Positions 34,372-43,734 of a DNA stretch of 64,000 bases are shown here, in pieces. This DNA is from Bryobacterales bacterium. Lineage in GTDB: Bacteria > Acidobacteriota > Terriglobia > Bryobacterales > UBA6623. Position 1 is the stretch's first letter, and the number at the start of each line of letters is the position of its first letter. The notes beneath the pieces are model-generated. The model did no database searches. It saw nothing but the letters and a program-made list of their open reading frames with translations, and was not told where the DNA came from. A program made the translations under genes and the position numbers. The DNA lies in assembly GCA_028819215.1 (NCBI GenBank), contig JAPPMG010000042.1:62001-126000 (forward strand). Reading direction: 5' to 3'.

Positions 34372-35477
34372 ACAGCCACGCCTAGGTCGGGCGGAGCGGC
34401 GCGCTGCTTCGCGAATTGCAGCAAGGCCCCCTCCGCCGAGCGGCTGGGGGACCCGTCCGCTTGAAGCGGCAGGCGAATCAGCAGCCGTGCGCCCAGCTGG
34501 GCGGCCGCGCGCTGGCCGTCGAGCAAGATGCGGACGCCGGACGCCCCGTCCGTGGCAAGCCGGCAGGTCAGCTCGAGCGGCTTGTCCCGGTTGCGCGCCC
34601 AAGCTTGCTTGGCCAGTTCGGTCTCGGGATTCGGCAGCCCGAGCCCCTGCGCCGCGGCAAAGTCCTCGCCCCCGTTCACACCCGAGCCGAAAGCGATCAG
34701 CAGTCCGGGCTGAGCCTCCCTGATGATGGAGTAGGTCTGATCGACCGGGAACAGATCCGGGCGGGCCAAGTAGCCCTCTTGAGGTTCCAGGCGGATTGCG
34801 GCGAGCGGGACGTAGCGATAGACGATTTCCTGCAGCTGGTTGTGGACATGCCGAATGTAGAGCAAGAAATCCTCGTCCTTCTCGAAGCGGTACTCGGCCG
34901 GAGTTGACGCGTAGCCGGGGCGCGCGCCCGTCCAAGCCGTCTGCGCGGTCTCGGCCGGATAGAAATACGCATGCCTCCAGTCCGCCGCGTAGGAAAACGA
35001 GATGACGAGGCCAAGCCCCCGCTTGCTGCAAGCCTCGCACAGCTCGCTCAAGAGGTCGCGTCCACTGGCCTCCAAGCAGTTGAAATCGGTCTGGACCGTC
35101 CGAAACAGGCAGAATCCGTCCGCGCCGCGGGCGGTGATCCCGATGTAGCCCATGCCGCACGTGACCGCCAGGTCTGCCAAGCGCTCGGCGTCAAAGCCGC
35201 TGGGATCGAACGTGGATCGGAGCTGCGTGTACTGCGCGATAGGGATTCGCTCGTCGAACTGCACCGACGGCCCCCGGCCCAGCTGGGTGAACACGCCGTA
35301 CTCAAGACTCAGGCCGAGGTCGCAAGATCGGAACCACTCCGAAGCGGCGCTCCCCGGGCTCCCCGCGTACAGAGCCCGCCAGTCCTCCAAGTACCGCGGT
35401 GCCGAAGACTTCGGGCGGGGCGGCGTGGAGCAGCCAACGAGCCCGCTCGCCGCCGCGATGAACGTACGTCGGCGCAT
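34368..35477 (-). CDS. GH29 (alpha-L-fucosidase)-like lipoprotein lacking catalytic motifs
   Basis: A 369-residue protein with a Tat-like lipoprotein signal RRRTFIAAASGLVGC (start ATG 35475-35477). The TIM-barrel backbone follows GH29: SGFDAERLADLAVTCGMGYI and SELCEACSKRGLGLVISFSY. But the substrate-binding motifs differ: the HWG motif reads EYG, the KHHDGF motif reads RGADGF, and the usual nucleophile segment reads AAIRLEPQEG. It is therefore likely a non-catalytic relative or a glycan-binding protein. It overlaps the lacD stop by 4 bases convergently and diverges from a sialidase gene 52 bases away. Confidence 0.7.
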   Translation of the reverse strand: MRRRTFIAAASGLVGCSTPPRPKSSAPRYLEDWRALYAGSPGSAASEWFRSCDLGLSLEYGVFTQLGRGPSVQFDERIPIAQYTQLRSTFDPSGFDAERLADLAVTCGMGYIGITARGADGFCLFRTVQTDFNCLEASGRDLLSELCEACSKRGLGLVISFSYAADWRHAYFYPAETAQTAWTGARPGYASTPAEYRFEKDEDFLLYIRHVHNQLQEIVYRYVPLAAIRLEPQEGYLARPDLFPVDQTYSIIREAQPGLLIAFGSGVNGGEDFAAAQGLGLPNPETELAKQAWARNRDKPLELTCRLATDGASGVRILLDGQRAAAQLGARLLIRLPLQADGSPSRSAEGALLQFAKQRAAPPDLGVAV

Positions 35478-35529
35478 GGGTTGAATTCTATCGCGGCAGC
35501 GCGTCGAACCGGGCTGATAGACTTGCACC

Positions 35530-36729
35530 GTGCGAAACGCCCTCCCTGCTCTTTCGATCGTGTTCTTGCTGGCAGCCTGTACAGCCGGTCCCGATCCTGA
35601 GGAGCCGACGCCGGTGGCCAGCTCGGTTCATATCTTCGAAGCCGAGAAAGGCGGCTACGCCCACTACCGGGTGCCCGCCATCGCAGTCTCTCCCGCTGGA
35701 ACCGTCATGGTCGTGACCGAAGCGCGCGCCAGCGAGCGAGGCGACTGGGGGCTGCAAGACATCTTAATGGTCCGCAGCAAGGATGGCGGGCGCACTTGGG
35801 ACGAGCCTCGCAAGATCGTGGCTCTGGAGGGCGAACCGGAACAGAACGAGGCGGCCCTGGCACAGGGCCTGGCGGAGCCGGGAGTCACAACGTACAACAA
35901 CATCGTGCCGATCGTCGACGCGGAGGAGAAAGTCGTCCACTTCCTGTTCTGCAGCGCGTACAAGCGCGCCTACTACATGCGCAGCTCGGACGATGGCGAG
36001 ACATTCTCGGAGCCAGTGGACATCACGGAGACTTTCGAACGCTTCAGGGATGAGTACGACTGGAAAGTCATCGCGACCGGCCCGGGCCACGGCATCCGCC
36101 ACAGCAACGGCCGATTGATCGTGCCGGTATGGCTCTCAGACGGCACGGCCGGACATGCACACCGACCATCGATCGTCTCTACGATCTACAGCGACGATGG
36201 CGGTGCTAGCTGGGAGCGCGGCGATGTGGTTGTACGTCACCCCGACCTGAAGAACCCTTCAGAGACGCTGGCCGTCGAACTCTCCGACGGAAGCGTCATG
36301 CTCAACATCCGCCATGAGTCACCGAATCATCGACGCGCCGTGACCGTGAGCCCGGACGGCGCGGCAGGGTGGTCGGAGCTGCGGTTCGACGAGGCCCTCT
36401 TCGAGCCAATCTGCATGGCGAGCCTGTTGCGCGTGGGCGACGCGCTCGTGTTCGCGAACCCAGATAGCAAAGAGCCCCGCGATCCGGAAAATCCCGATGG
36501 CAACTGGAAGCGGCACAACCTGACGGTGCGATTGAGCGAGGACGAGGGTGCCACTTGGCCGTACAAACGGGTCATCGAGCCGGACGTGAGCGGTTACAGC
36601 GACCTAGCCGCCGGCCCCGATGGGACGATCTACCTGGTGTACGAGGACGGCACGCCCACTGATCGCGGAACGCACGTGAAATACTTGACCGTGGCGAGTT
36701 TCGACGCGGACTGGGTCCGAGGGCAGTGA
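35530..36729 (+). CDS. Exo-alpha-sialidase, lipoprotein
   Basis: A 399-residue GH33-type propeller. Signal and lipobox LSIVFLLAACT anchor it to a membrane. The YRVPAIAV motif is the Arg-Ile-Pro motif of sialidases; Asp-boxes SKDGGRTW, SSDDGETF, SDDGGASW and SEDEGATW follow, with ETLAVELSDGSVMLNIRHE carrying the Glu and Arg of the active site. Unlike the 7773-9020 protein the catalytic frame looks complete. The start is GTG. It would remove terminal sialic acid from glycans (family knowledge). Confidence 0.9.
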   Translation: MRNALPALSIVFLLAACTAGPDPEEPTPVASSVHIFEAEKGGYAHYRVPAIAVSPAGTVMVVTEARASERGDWGLQDILMVRSKDGGRTWDEPRKIVALEGEPEQNEAALAQGLAEPGVTTYNNIVPIVDAEEKVVHFLFCSAYKRAYYMRSSDDGETFSEPVDITETFERFRDEYDWKVIATGPGHGIRHSNGRLIVPVWLSDGTAGHAHRPSIVSTIYSDDGGASWERGDVVVRHPDLKNPSETLAVELSDGSVMLNIRHESPNHRRAVTVSPDGAAGWSELRFDEALFEPICMASLLRVGDALVFANPDSKEPRDPENPDGNWKRHNLTVRLSEDEGATWPYKRVIEPDVSGYSDLAAGPDGTIYLVYEDGTPTDRGTHVKYLTVASFDADWVRGQ

Positions 36730-36957
36730 CTGGACGCCAGCCGCGATCCCGGGACTGTCCAGCGCGGCCGCCAGCTTTGCGGGCAGACGCCCTAGATTGA
36801 ATCTGGCACACACAGTCGCAAGCACCTCGCCGAGCGCGCGGGCCGCGGGAGCGGCCTTTGCGCTTCCAAGGGGCTAGGGCGGCAGAGACTGAAGGGAGAG
36901 CGTCGCGATGACCCGTTATACATTGCAGATTTAATATTTTGTGTTAAATTTACATAG

Positions 36958-38148
36958 ATGATTCGCCGAATTCTACAACCGGAGTTGTTGTCGATGTTGC
37001 GGTACAACCCTGCCATCGTCCTAATGGGTCCTCGTCAGGTTGGCAAGACAACCTTGGCCTTGGAGATCGCGCGCGAGCGAAAGAGCGTCTATTTGGATCT
37101 CGAACGGCCGAGTGAAATAGCGAAAATCGCCGACATCGAGTGGTTCTGCGACCTGAACAAGGCCAATCTGTTGATCTTTGACGAAGTGCAGCTTGTTCCG
37201 GGCCTGTTTGCTCCCCTTCGAGGAGTCATCGACGCTCGCATACGCGCTGGAGATCGGTCGGCGCAGTTCCTTTTCCTCGGGTCCGCGAGCATCGAACTGC
37301 TGCGCCAATCAAGTGAGACGCTGGCTGGTCGTGTCGCGTACTGCGAACTGCGGCCGTTCGATCTGAGAGAAGTCGGACACGGAGCCGTGCACAGGCTATG
37401 GCATCGCGGGGGCTTCCCGGAGAGCTTCCTCGCGGACAGCGACGCAAGGAGTCTTGACTGGAGGCTCGACCTCATCCGCACCTATTTGGAACGGTACATG
37501 CCGCAACTCGGCCCACGCATCCCCGCCGAGACATTGCGGCGCTTCTGGACCATGCTCGCCCATAGCCAAGGGCAGGTCTTCAACGCTTCGGCGCTCGGAC
37601 GAGGGCTGGGCCTGAGGAGCGTTACGATCAGCCGCTATCTCGACTTCATGGTTGATCTCTTGCTCGTCCGCCGACTCCAGCCGTGGACAAGCAATCTGGG
37701 CAAGCGTCTCATTCGCGCTCCCAAGACCTACCTGCGGGACAGCGGAATTTGCCACGCATTGCTGGGAATCGGGTCGCTCAACGCCTTGCTGGGGCATCCC
37801 GTGGTCGGGGGCAGCTGGGAAGGGTTCGTCATTGAGACCATAGTCGGCATACTGCCAAGGCACGCTCACTACGGCTACTACCGCACATCCGGCGGGGCGG
37901 AGGTGGATCTGGTGGTGGATCTCGGAGCAGGTACGCTCGTGGCGATCGAGATTAAACGCAGTCGAGCGCCCACTGTCTCGAGGGGCTTCTTCAGTGCTTG
38001 CGAGGACCTCAAGCCGACGCTGCGACTGGTCGTGCATGCCGGTGGTGAGAGTTTTCCGCTATCGAGGGAGGTCGAGGCCGTTTCCGTGGAAGGAGCCCTC
38101 TCGCGAATCCAGGACTTCCTACCGATCGCTGGCAGCGAGACGACGTGA
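36958..38148 (+). CDS. AAA-type ATPase with DUF4143 domain
   Basis: A 396-residue protein with Walker A GPRQVGKTTLA (residues 24-34), Walker B LLIFDEVQ and a C-terminal DUF4143 domain (GSWEGFVIETIVGI, GGAEVDLVVDL, VAIEIKRS). The last motif resembles a PD-(D/E)xK nuclease core (E-x-K). Members of this family are mobile accessory ATPases of unknown role. It sits alone with an AT-rich upstream stretch (36915-36957) that may hold its promoter. Confidence 0.88.
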   Translation: MIRRILQPELLSMLRYNPAIVLMGPRQVGKTTLALEIARERKSVYLDLERPSEIAKIADIEWFCDLNKANLLIFDEVQLVPGLFAPLRGVIDARIRAGDRSAQFLFLGSASIELLRQSSETLAGRVAYCELRPFDLREVGHGAVHRLWHRGGFPESFLADSDARSLDWRLDLIRTYLERYMPQLGPRIPAETLRRFWTMLAHSQGQVFNASALGRGLGLRSVTISRYLDFMVDLLLVRRLQPWTSNLGKRLIRAPKTYLRDSGICHALLGIGSLNALLGHPVVGGSWEGFVIETIVGILPRHAHYGYYRTSGGAEVDLVVDLGAGTLVAIEIKRSRAPTVSRGFFSACEDLKPTLRLVVHAGGESFPLSREVEAVSVEGALSRIQDFLPIAGSETT

Positions 38149-38280
38149 TTTGGCCGGATGCATCCGATCCTGAGGAGCTGTCGCGTGCTTGGGCGCCACG
38201 ACTCTTCAGGCGGGAAGGGCCCTATGCATACGGGGAGGCCTCCTACTCTTCGCGAGGATTGATGCAGGCGTGCGGTCGGC

Positions 38281-39681
38281 TCACGCAGGCCGACTCGTCG
38301 ATTCAGCGATCTTGGTTAACTCGTTCACGATACCCGCATTGCCGACATCGTCGATTACGTTGCGAAACTCCCCCGGATCGTTCTCGAGATCGAATAATTC
38401 GCTGCGCTCCCAGCTGAGGTAATTCAGCTTCCAGCGGTCGGTGCGGACCATGACGATCGGCGGCTTGCCTACGAATCGGTCATCCGCCGTGAACACCCTG
38501 CGGCAGAAGTAGTATTCCGAATAGGCGAACTCGCGCCCTGCGTGCCGCTCCCCCCGAACTGACGCCGCGAACGAGCGCCCGTCAATTTCGGTGGGCGCGT
38601 CCAATCCGCACAATTCCGCCAAAGTCGGCAGCAGGTCGACCTGTTCGACGATGTGCTCCCTCGCCGTACCGGCACCGAGATGGTCGGGGGTGCGAACGAT
38701 CAGCGGCACCCGCACCGACTGCTCGTACATGTTGTGCTTGGTCCACATGCGGTGAGCGCCGGCCATCTCGCCGTGATCCGAGGTGTAGACCACCACCGTG
38801 TTCTTGTCTAGGCCAAGCTCGCGCAGCGTGTCAAAGACCCGTCCCACGTTGGCATCCATCTGAGAGACGTTGCCGTAGTAGCCGCGAATCGCATCGCGCA
38901 CTTCCTCGTCTGTCTGCTGATACCAGCCCCGCTCCTTGGCCCGCACCAAGTGTCCGTGGAAGCCCGTCTGCAGCGCGTTCGGCGCCCGCTCGGGCAGCTC
39001 GATATCAGTGTCTTCGTAGCGGTCCCAGTACTTGCGGTGGGGCACGAGCGGCGTGTGCGGCATGAAGAACGAGGCCCACAGGCAGAAGGGCCGGTCCTTG
39101 TGCTCCCGGAGGAACTGCACCGCTTCCTCCGCGTAGAACGTGTCCCGGAAGAGCCGTTCGGGCATTGCCGACGGCCGTCCGCTTGTGGCTCCTCCCTCGC
39201 CTTGGTCTGCTCGAAACGCCTGGACTTCCTGCTTCGTGAGGCGTGCCTGATGCGAAGCCGCGTTGACCCGGTGCGCGAAGCCGTGCTTGCGGCTCTCGTC
39301 GACAAAGTGCATCTTGCCGACAGCCGCCGTGGAGTATCCGTGGTCTCGGAAGAGGTGGGCCACGGTGCGAGCGTCTGACGAGAGCGCGTCCTGCAAGATC
39401 TTTGCGCCGTGCCGACTGGCGTAGTTCCCGGTGATGATGGAGCCCCGCGACGGCACGCAGACCGGAGACTGGCAGAAGGCCCGCTCGAAGCGAACGCCCT
39501 CTGCCGCGATCTCATCGATATGCGGAGTCTGGGCTTGCTCGTGCCCGTAGCAGCCGGAGGCAGCTGCCTGGTGTTGGTCCGAGCACAAAAACAGCAGGTT
39601 CGCGCGGCTTGTCTTGGAAAACGCGAAGAACGGCCCGGTCGAGGCCGCGGCCAGGGTACGGATGACGACTCGCCTGTCCAC
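38281..39681 (-). CDS. Type I sulfatase, exported
   Basis: A 466-residue sulfatase with the metal motif NLLFLCSDQHQAAASGCYGH and the formylglycine motif CVPSR (75-79), followed by GKMHFVD and TSDHGEMAG. It belongs to the choline-sulfatase/iduronate-type branch rather than the one of the two upstream sulfatases. A secretory N-terminus (VVIRTLAAASTGPFFAFS) follows the GTG start. It is separated from the next minus-strand gene by 38 bases. Substrate unknown. Confidence 0.92.
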   Translation of the reverse strand: MDRRVVIRTLAAASTGPFFAFSKTSRANLLFLCSDQHQAAASGCYGHEQAQTPHIDEIAAEGVRFERAFCQSPVCVPSRGSIITGNYASRHGAKILQDALSSDARTVAHLFRDHGYSTAAVGKMHFVDESRKHGFAHRVNAASHQARLTKQEVQAFRADQGEGGATSGRPSAMPERLFRDTFYAEEAVQFLREHKDRPFCLWASFFMPHTPLVPHRKYWDRYEDTDIELPERAPNALQTGFHGHLVRAKERGWYQQTDEEVRDAIRGYYGNVSQMDANVGRVFDTLRELGLDKNTVVVYTSDHGEMAGAHRMWTKHNMYEQSVRVPLIVRTPDHLGAGTAREHIVEQVDLLPTLAELCGLDAPTEIDGRSFAASVRGERHAGREFAYSEYYFCRRVFTADDRFVGKPPIVMVRTDRWKLNYLSWERSELFDLENDPGEFRNVIDDVGNAGIVNELTKIAESTSRPA

Positions 39682-39719
39682 GGCAGCCCACTATAGCAGC
39701 GGTCCTGCGTGCTGACGCC

Positions 39720-40847
39720 CTAGTCGGCTCGCCTGAAGCAATACACCTCGCCGCTGCGAGAGCCGATCACCAAGCGTCCATCGGCGATTGCAGGAGAGGC
39801 GACAACGCGACCTCCGATCGCGAACTTCCATAGCAGCTCGCCGTCTCGGTGACCGAGCGCGTACAGGTGGCCGTCCATCGAACCCACCCAGATGACGCCT
39901 CCGGCGAGCAAAGGTGAGGAATCCACCCGCGAGCGCGTCTCGAAGTCCCAGCGCAACTCGCCGGTCTCCTCGTCGATCGCATGCACGCGCTTGTCGCGGC
40001 CACCGATGACGACCAAGCCGTCGCTGACCACCGGTGACGCGAAGAATTCGTAATCCGTGTCGGGGTGGTCGTAGCGCCACGCGATCCGCCTTTCGTCCCA
40101 GTCGATCTTCAGCACCTGATAGCCGAACGTTCCGACATAGGCCGACCCGCCCACAACCGCGGGAGAGGCCGCGACGTAGTCCTGCATGTCGACCCACGCG
40201 TCCTCTTCGCCGGTCTGGATGTCGATGATGCGGAACTTGCCGTCGCAACCGGTGATGAACGTCTTGCCATCCACCACGGCCGGACTCGAATTGACCCGAT
40301 CCTCCGTCTGGTACTTCCAGAGCAACTCGCCGGTCTGCGGTTCGAATGCATACAGGTGGGTGTCATAGGAGGCCACCAGCACGGCCTCCTCGCTGCAGTG
40401 CGGCGAGGAAAGGATCTCGGCGAACGTCTGGTAGACCCAGATCGATTCCCCGGTCTCCACGCTGACCGCGTGGAAATAGCCCTCCTCGTCCCCGAAGAAG
40501 ACCATGCCCCGCGCTACGCAGCCAGAAGCGGGCACGCCCAACTTCGCCTGGTAGACCCAGTTGGCCTTCCCGCTCTCCAGGTCCACCGAATGGAAGCGCC
40601 CGTCCATCTCGCCGAAGTAGACGGTGCCGTCGACGATGATCGCGGTGGAGTCCACGCCGCCCGGGGCGTCGTAGACCCATTCGACTTCCAGCGGCGGATC
40701 GTAGGCCGACTCAGCGATCGCGTTGCGCGCGCTATTGCCGAGGAACAGCGGCCAGTCGGACGCCAGCGACAGCGGCGCTGCGAGAGCGGCACCCGCAAGC
40801 CACGCCGCCCAAGTCCTGCCAAGGGCAGACAGAAATCGCTTTAGCAC
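39720..40847 (-). CDS. Secreted PQQ-like beta-propeller protein
   Basis: A 375-residue protein with signal peptide (WAAWLAGAALAAPLSLAS) and seven or more repeats of PQQ/BamB type, e.g. VYFGEMDGRFHSVDLESGKA, VFFGDEEGYFHAVSVETGES and IWVGSMDGHLYALGHRDGEL. It is an eight-bladed-type propeller; no catalytic PQQ-dehydrogenase motif is obvious. It could be a scaffold or a sensor. It starts at GTG and precedes the sulfatase by 38 bases on the minus strand. Confidence 0.82.
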   Translation of the reverse strand: MLKRFLSALGRTWAAWLAGAALAAPLSLASDWPLFLGNSARNAIAESAYDPPLEVEWVYDAPGGVDSTAIIVDGTVYFGEMDGRFHSVDLESGKANWVYQAKLGVPASGCVARGMVFFGDEEGYFHAVSVETGESIWVYQTFAEILSSPHCSEEAVLVASYDTHLYAFEPQTGELLWKYQTEDRVNSSPAVVDGKTFITGCDGKFRIIDIQTGEEDAWVDMQDYVAASPAVVGGSAYVGTFGYQVLKIDWDERRIAWRYDHPDTDYEFFASPVVSDGLVVIGGRDKRVHAIDEETGELRWDFETRSRVDSSPLLAGGVIWVGSMDGHLYALGHRDGELLWKFAIGGRVVASPAIADGRLVIGSRSGEVYCFRRAD

Positions 40848-40901
40848 TCTCTTAGCTTATGCAACGCCGGCTGCTTCGCCGCGCGATCGGCGCGGCGGCG
40901 C

Positions 40902-41870
40902 TCAGAAGGTCGCGATCGGATTGAAGGGACTTCCGGTGCCGCCTCCGACCGCGATCGGCGCGGCGGTCACCAAGAACTCCCAGCGGTTCTGCCGAGCCGC
41001 CTCCGCGGCGACGGCCTCGAGATCGAGGTTGTCGAAAATCGGCATGCCCATGGCGATGATAACCAGCTGATGGATCGGTTGGTTGACGCCGTCGACCAGC
41101 GACGGCGCCACGTCACTGGCGGCATCGCTGCCGAGAATCGCGGCATCGCGGTCCTTGAGCCACTTCGCGCTCGAGGCATGCAGGCCGGCCGATTTCTTCG
41201 AGACGTCCCACGGCCCTTCGGCATCTCGCCGTGCCCAGCGGCCGGTGCGGATCAGCACGATGTCCCCGCTCTGCACCTTCGCTCCGGACTGCTCCTCCCA
41301 CGCATCCAAGTCCGCCGGGTAGATCGGCGTGCCCGGCTCCAGCCAGTCCACGCCCTTCAGGCGGGGAATGTCCATCAGCACGGCCCGCGCGAAGATGCCC
41401 TCCTTGAAGTTCGTCACGGCCAGTTTCGGGGCACCCTCGGCTACGACCTCGGCCTGCGGGAAGCCGTTGTACATCTTGCCGTTAAAGGCCATGTGGCAGA
41501 GCGAGTCCATGTGGGTGTGCGCATAGCCGTGATAGCTGACTTGGTAATTGTCGGAAACGAACTGGCCCGGATTTTCCAGGCCGACGTTCAACATCTTGTG
41601 CAAGAACGGGCGCGGGTTGTCCACCGCGCTGTCCTTCTCGACGTCGCGCGCCAGCGACACCGAAACGCCCTGTGTGACAAGCTTGGCGGCGGCCAAGCGC
41701 GTCTCGGGCGTGATCAGGTTGACGGCCCCGCGCTGGTCATCGTCACCCCAGCGCCCCCAGTTGGAGAGCGATTCCATCCAGCCGTCCACGTCCGCCTTGG
41801 TCACGGTCGGCTGGCCGTACGCGCAGGCGAGCGAGAGCAAGATGGTGGTTAAGAGGATCTTCTTTATCAC
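40902..41870 (-). CDS. Cyclase-family (kynurenine formamidase-like) exported protein
   Basis: A 322-residue protein of the metal-dependent cyclase/formamidase family with signal MIKKILLTTILLSLACAYGQ (GTG start). The metal motif is YHGYAHTHMDSLCHMAFNG, a HGxxxTHxDxxxH variant found in a large subgroup. Members hydrolyse amide or lactone bonds; substrate here is unknown. It lies 54 bases before the PQQ-like propeller on the same strand. Confidence 0.88.
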   Translation of the reverse strand: MIKKILLTTILLSLACAYGQPTVTKADVDGWMESLSNWGRWGDDDQRGAVNLITPETRLAAAKLVTQGVSVSLARDVEKDSAVDNPRPFLHKMLNVGLENPGQFVSDNYQVSYHGYAHTHMDSLCHMAFNGKMYNGFPQAEVVAEGAPKLAVTNFKEGIFARAVLMDIPRLKGVDWLEPGTPIYPADLDAWEEQSGAKVQSGDIVLIRTGRWARRDAEGPWDVSKKSAGLHASSAKWLKDRDAAILGSDAASDVAPSLVDGVNQPIHQLVIIAMGMPIFDNLDLEAVAAEAARQNRWEFLVTAAPIAVGGGTGSPFNPIATF

Positions 41871-42036
41871 GCCAACAGCTTACCAGTGCGGCCTGATCGG
41901 CGGGAGACAAGAAACGGCATCTTCAACACATGGTTCGCCCCTGAGTTGCCTCTGCCGGACGACAGGGGAAACCGATTGATGTTCTTTAACCGACAGCTAG
42001 CCCCGCCATTCCATCGCCGCGCGGGCACATGCCTGC

Positions 42037-42066
42037 AATACATGTATTAACCTTGAAGAGTTCAAG
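42037..42066. promoter_or_regulatory. Two palindromes upstream of relBE, candidate operators
   Basis: AATACATGTATT (42037-42048) is a perfect 12-base palindrome, and CTTGAA-GAG-TTCAAG (42052-42066) is a second inverted repeat ending 11 bases before the relB start. RelB antitoxins bind such sites in pairs to autorepress. The AAGGAG within the second repeat is also the ribosome-binding site, so repression and translation would be linked. Confidence 0.6.
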
Positions 42067-42077
42067 GAGATAGAGCC

Positions 42078-42308
42078 ATGAAGCCCGTCGCCCTTCGCTT
42101 GCCCGATGAAGTCTCCCGACGGTTACAACGCTTGGCTGACCTCACCGGACGTAGCAAGACCTTCTACATGATCGAAGCCATCACGGAGCATCTGGACGAC
42201 CTTGAAGACTTGTACCTCGCCGAGCAACGGCTGATTGACAGTCGAGCCGCGAAGTCTCCTGCCGTGCCACTTGAAGATGTGATGAAACGGTATGGCATGG
42301 AAGATTGA
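42078..42308 (+). CDS. relB: RelB/ParD-type antitoxin
   Basis: A 76-residue protein with a ribbon-helix-helix start, MKPVALRLPDEVSRRLQRLA, TGRSKTFYMIEAITEHLDDL, and a charged C-terminal region. An AAGGAG lies 8 bases upstream of the ATG. It overlaps the toxin gene by 17 bases. It should neutralise RelE and repress the operon. Confidence 0.85.
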   Translation: MKPVALRLPDEVSRRLQRLADLTGRSKTFYMIEAITEHLDDLEDLYLAEQRLIDSRAAKSPAVPLEDVMKRYGMED

Positions 42309-42561
42309 GCTGGACCCCGCCGCTGTACGCGACTTGGACAAGCTCGACCCTCAGTCAGCCCGGCGCATCCTTGCTTTCTTGAACGACCGAGTCGCTCAGC
42401 TGATGAATCCGCGCACTATCGGCGAGGCCCTCAGGGGTCCGAGGCTGGGCGAGTTCTGGAAATACAGGGTCGGCCACTACCGCGTTATCGCACACATCGA
42501 GGACGAGGCCTTGAGGGTGCTGGTGGTCCGAGTCGGGATTCGCGACAAGGTGTATCGCTGA
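42292..42561 (+). CDS. relE: RelE-type toxin
   Basis: An 89-residue RelE/ParE-superfamily toxin: MAWKIELDPAAVRDLDKLDP at the start, ALRGPRLGEFWKYRVGHYRV in the middle and VVRVGIRDKVYR at the end. The basic residues that bind mRNA or ribosome in RelE are present, so it is probably active. Its start lies within the antitoxin gene, coupling translation. Confidence 0.88.
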   Translation: MAWKIELDPAAVRDLDKLDPQSARRILAFLNDRVAQLMNPRTIGEALRGPRLGEFWKYRVGHYRVIAHIEDEALRVLVVRVGIRDKVYR

Positions 42562-42676
42562 GCAAGCACCGCAGCAGTCTGTCGCAACCGTCAGTCGACC
42601 GATCCCGGCAGCAGGATGCGAACGCCGCAATCGCCCTGAATGTCAGCGACTCGCTGGTGTACTCTGGGACTCGGCA

Positions 42677-43279
42677 ATGTTCGTTAGCAGTGAGCGCAAG
42701 CGCTTGGAGCGAGAGCGTCGCAGCGAGGGCAGGCTGCCTCCGGGCCAGTCTCTGACACTCAAATGGCCCGTGCTGCACGCGGGCGCCGTTCCGCAATTCG
42801 ATCCCGACACTTGGAAGTTCGCGGTATTCGGCCTGGTCGATCGCCCGTTCGAACTGACGTGGCAGGAATTCCAGGCCCTGCCGCGCAAGCGCGTGCAGGC
42901 GGACTTTCACTGCGTCACGACTTGGAGCAAGTTCGACAACGTCTGGGAAGGCGTCGCCATGCGCACCATCGCCGAGCGCGCGATGCCAAAGCCCGAGGCG
43001 CGTTTCGTCATCCAGCATTGCGAGGGCGGCTACACCACCAACACGCCCCTAGCAGACTTGCTACGCGATAACGTGCTGCTCGCCGACACCCACAGCCCGG
43101 AACCGCTGACTCCGGAGCACGGCGCTCCGCTGCGGATGATCGTTCCGCACTTGTACGCCTGGAAGAGCTCGAAATGGATTCGCGGACTGGAATTCACGGC
43201 GGACGACCGGGCCGGGTACTGGGAGCAGCGCGGCTACCACATGTATGGCGACCCCGTCCGCGAGCAGCGCTTTCGCTAG
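42677..43279 (+). CDS. Molybdopterin-dependent oxidoreductase, sulfite-oxidase-like domain
   Basis: A 200-residue single-domain protein of the oxidoreductase molybdopterin-binding family: RPFELTWQEFQALPRKRVQA then DFHCVTTWSKFDNVWEGV, whose Cys is the usual molybdenum ligand of the sulfite oxidase fold. It lacks a haem or dimerisation domain, as in stand-alone YedY-like or short homologues. No signal peptide is seen. Molybdopterin synthesis genes are not in the window. Confidence 0.88.
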   Translation: MFVSSERKRLERERRSEGRLPPGQSLTLKWPVLHAGAVPQFDPDTWKFAVFGLVDRPFELTWQEFQALPRKRVQADFHCVTTWSKFDNVWEGVAMRTIAERAMPKPEARFVIQHCEGGYTTNTPLADLLRDNVLLADTHSPEPLTPEHGAPLRMIVPHLYAWKSSKWIRGLEFTADDRAGYWEQRGYHMYGDPVREQRFR

Positions 43280-43288
43280 CGGCCTGCG

Positions 43289-43708
43289 ATGCTTGCAAAG
43301 TTCCTCGAACGGCTGCGGCGCGGCCGCCAGGAAGCCACGCCGGAACTTCGCGGCCGACCGCCGATCCGGCGCGAAAAAGCGTACGCCGCCGATAGCGGAT
43401 ACGTCTACCAGTACACCTACGAAGGCTACCGTGCCGCCACGCGCTCCGATTCCGTCGGCAGCGAGTTCGTGTTCGAGTGCACGTCCGACAGGGCCGCGCG
43501 CTTTCGCCTAGCCGTGTTCGCTCCCGACGAGAGCTTCGCAGCCTGGGAACGGAGCACGGGCCGCGAATTGAACGCAGTCGAGCGCTACGCGATCGTCAAG
43601 ATGCAGCTCTTCGCGATCCTTGACGAGTCCGAGCATATCCAGCGCGACGGCGAGTGGCTGCTGACCGAGGGGCAGGTCGGGCACCATGTCGCCGAACTCG
43701 ATCTCTGA
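43289..43708 (+). CDS. Conserved-looking hypothetical protein (139 aa)
   Basis: A soluble, mixed-charge protein (RRGRQEATPELRGRPPIRRE start, SEFVFECTSDRAARFRLAVF and YAIVKMQLFAILDESEHIQR later), without a signal peptide or a motif I know. It begins 9 bases after the molybdopterin-domain gene and ends 26 bases before the DUF885 gene, so it may belong to the same transcript. Codon usage matches the neighbours. Confidence 0.72.
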   Translation: MLAKFLERLRRGRQEATPELRGRPPIRREKAYAADSGYVYQYTYEGYRAATRSDSVGSEFVFECTSDRAARFRLAVFAPDESFAAWERSTGRELNAVERYAIVKMQLFAILDESEHIQRDGEWLLTEGQVGHHVAELDL

Positions 43709-43734
43709 CGACGGGCCGAACGTACAATGAGCGC

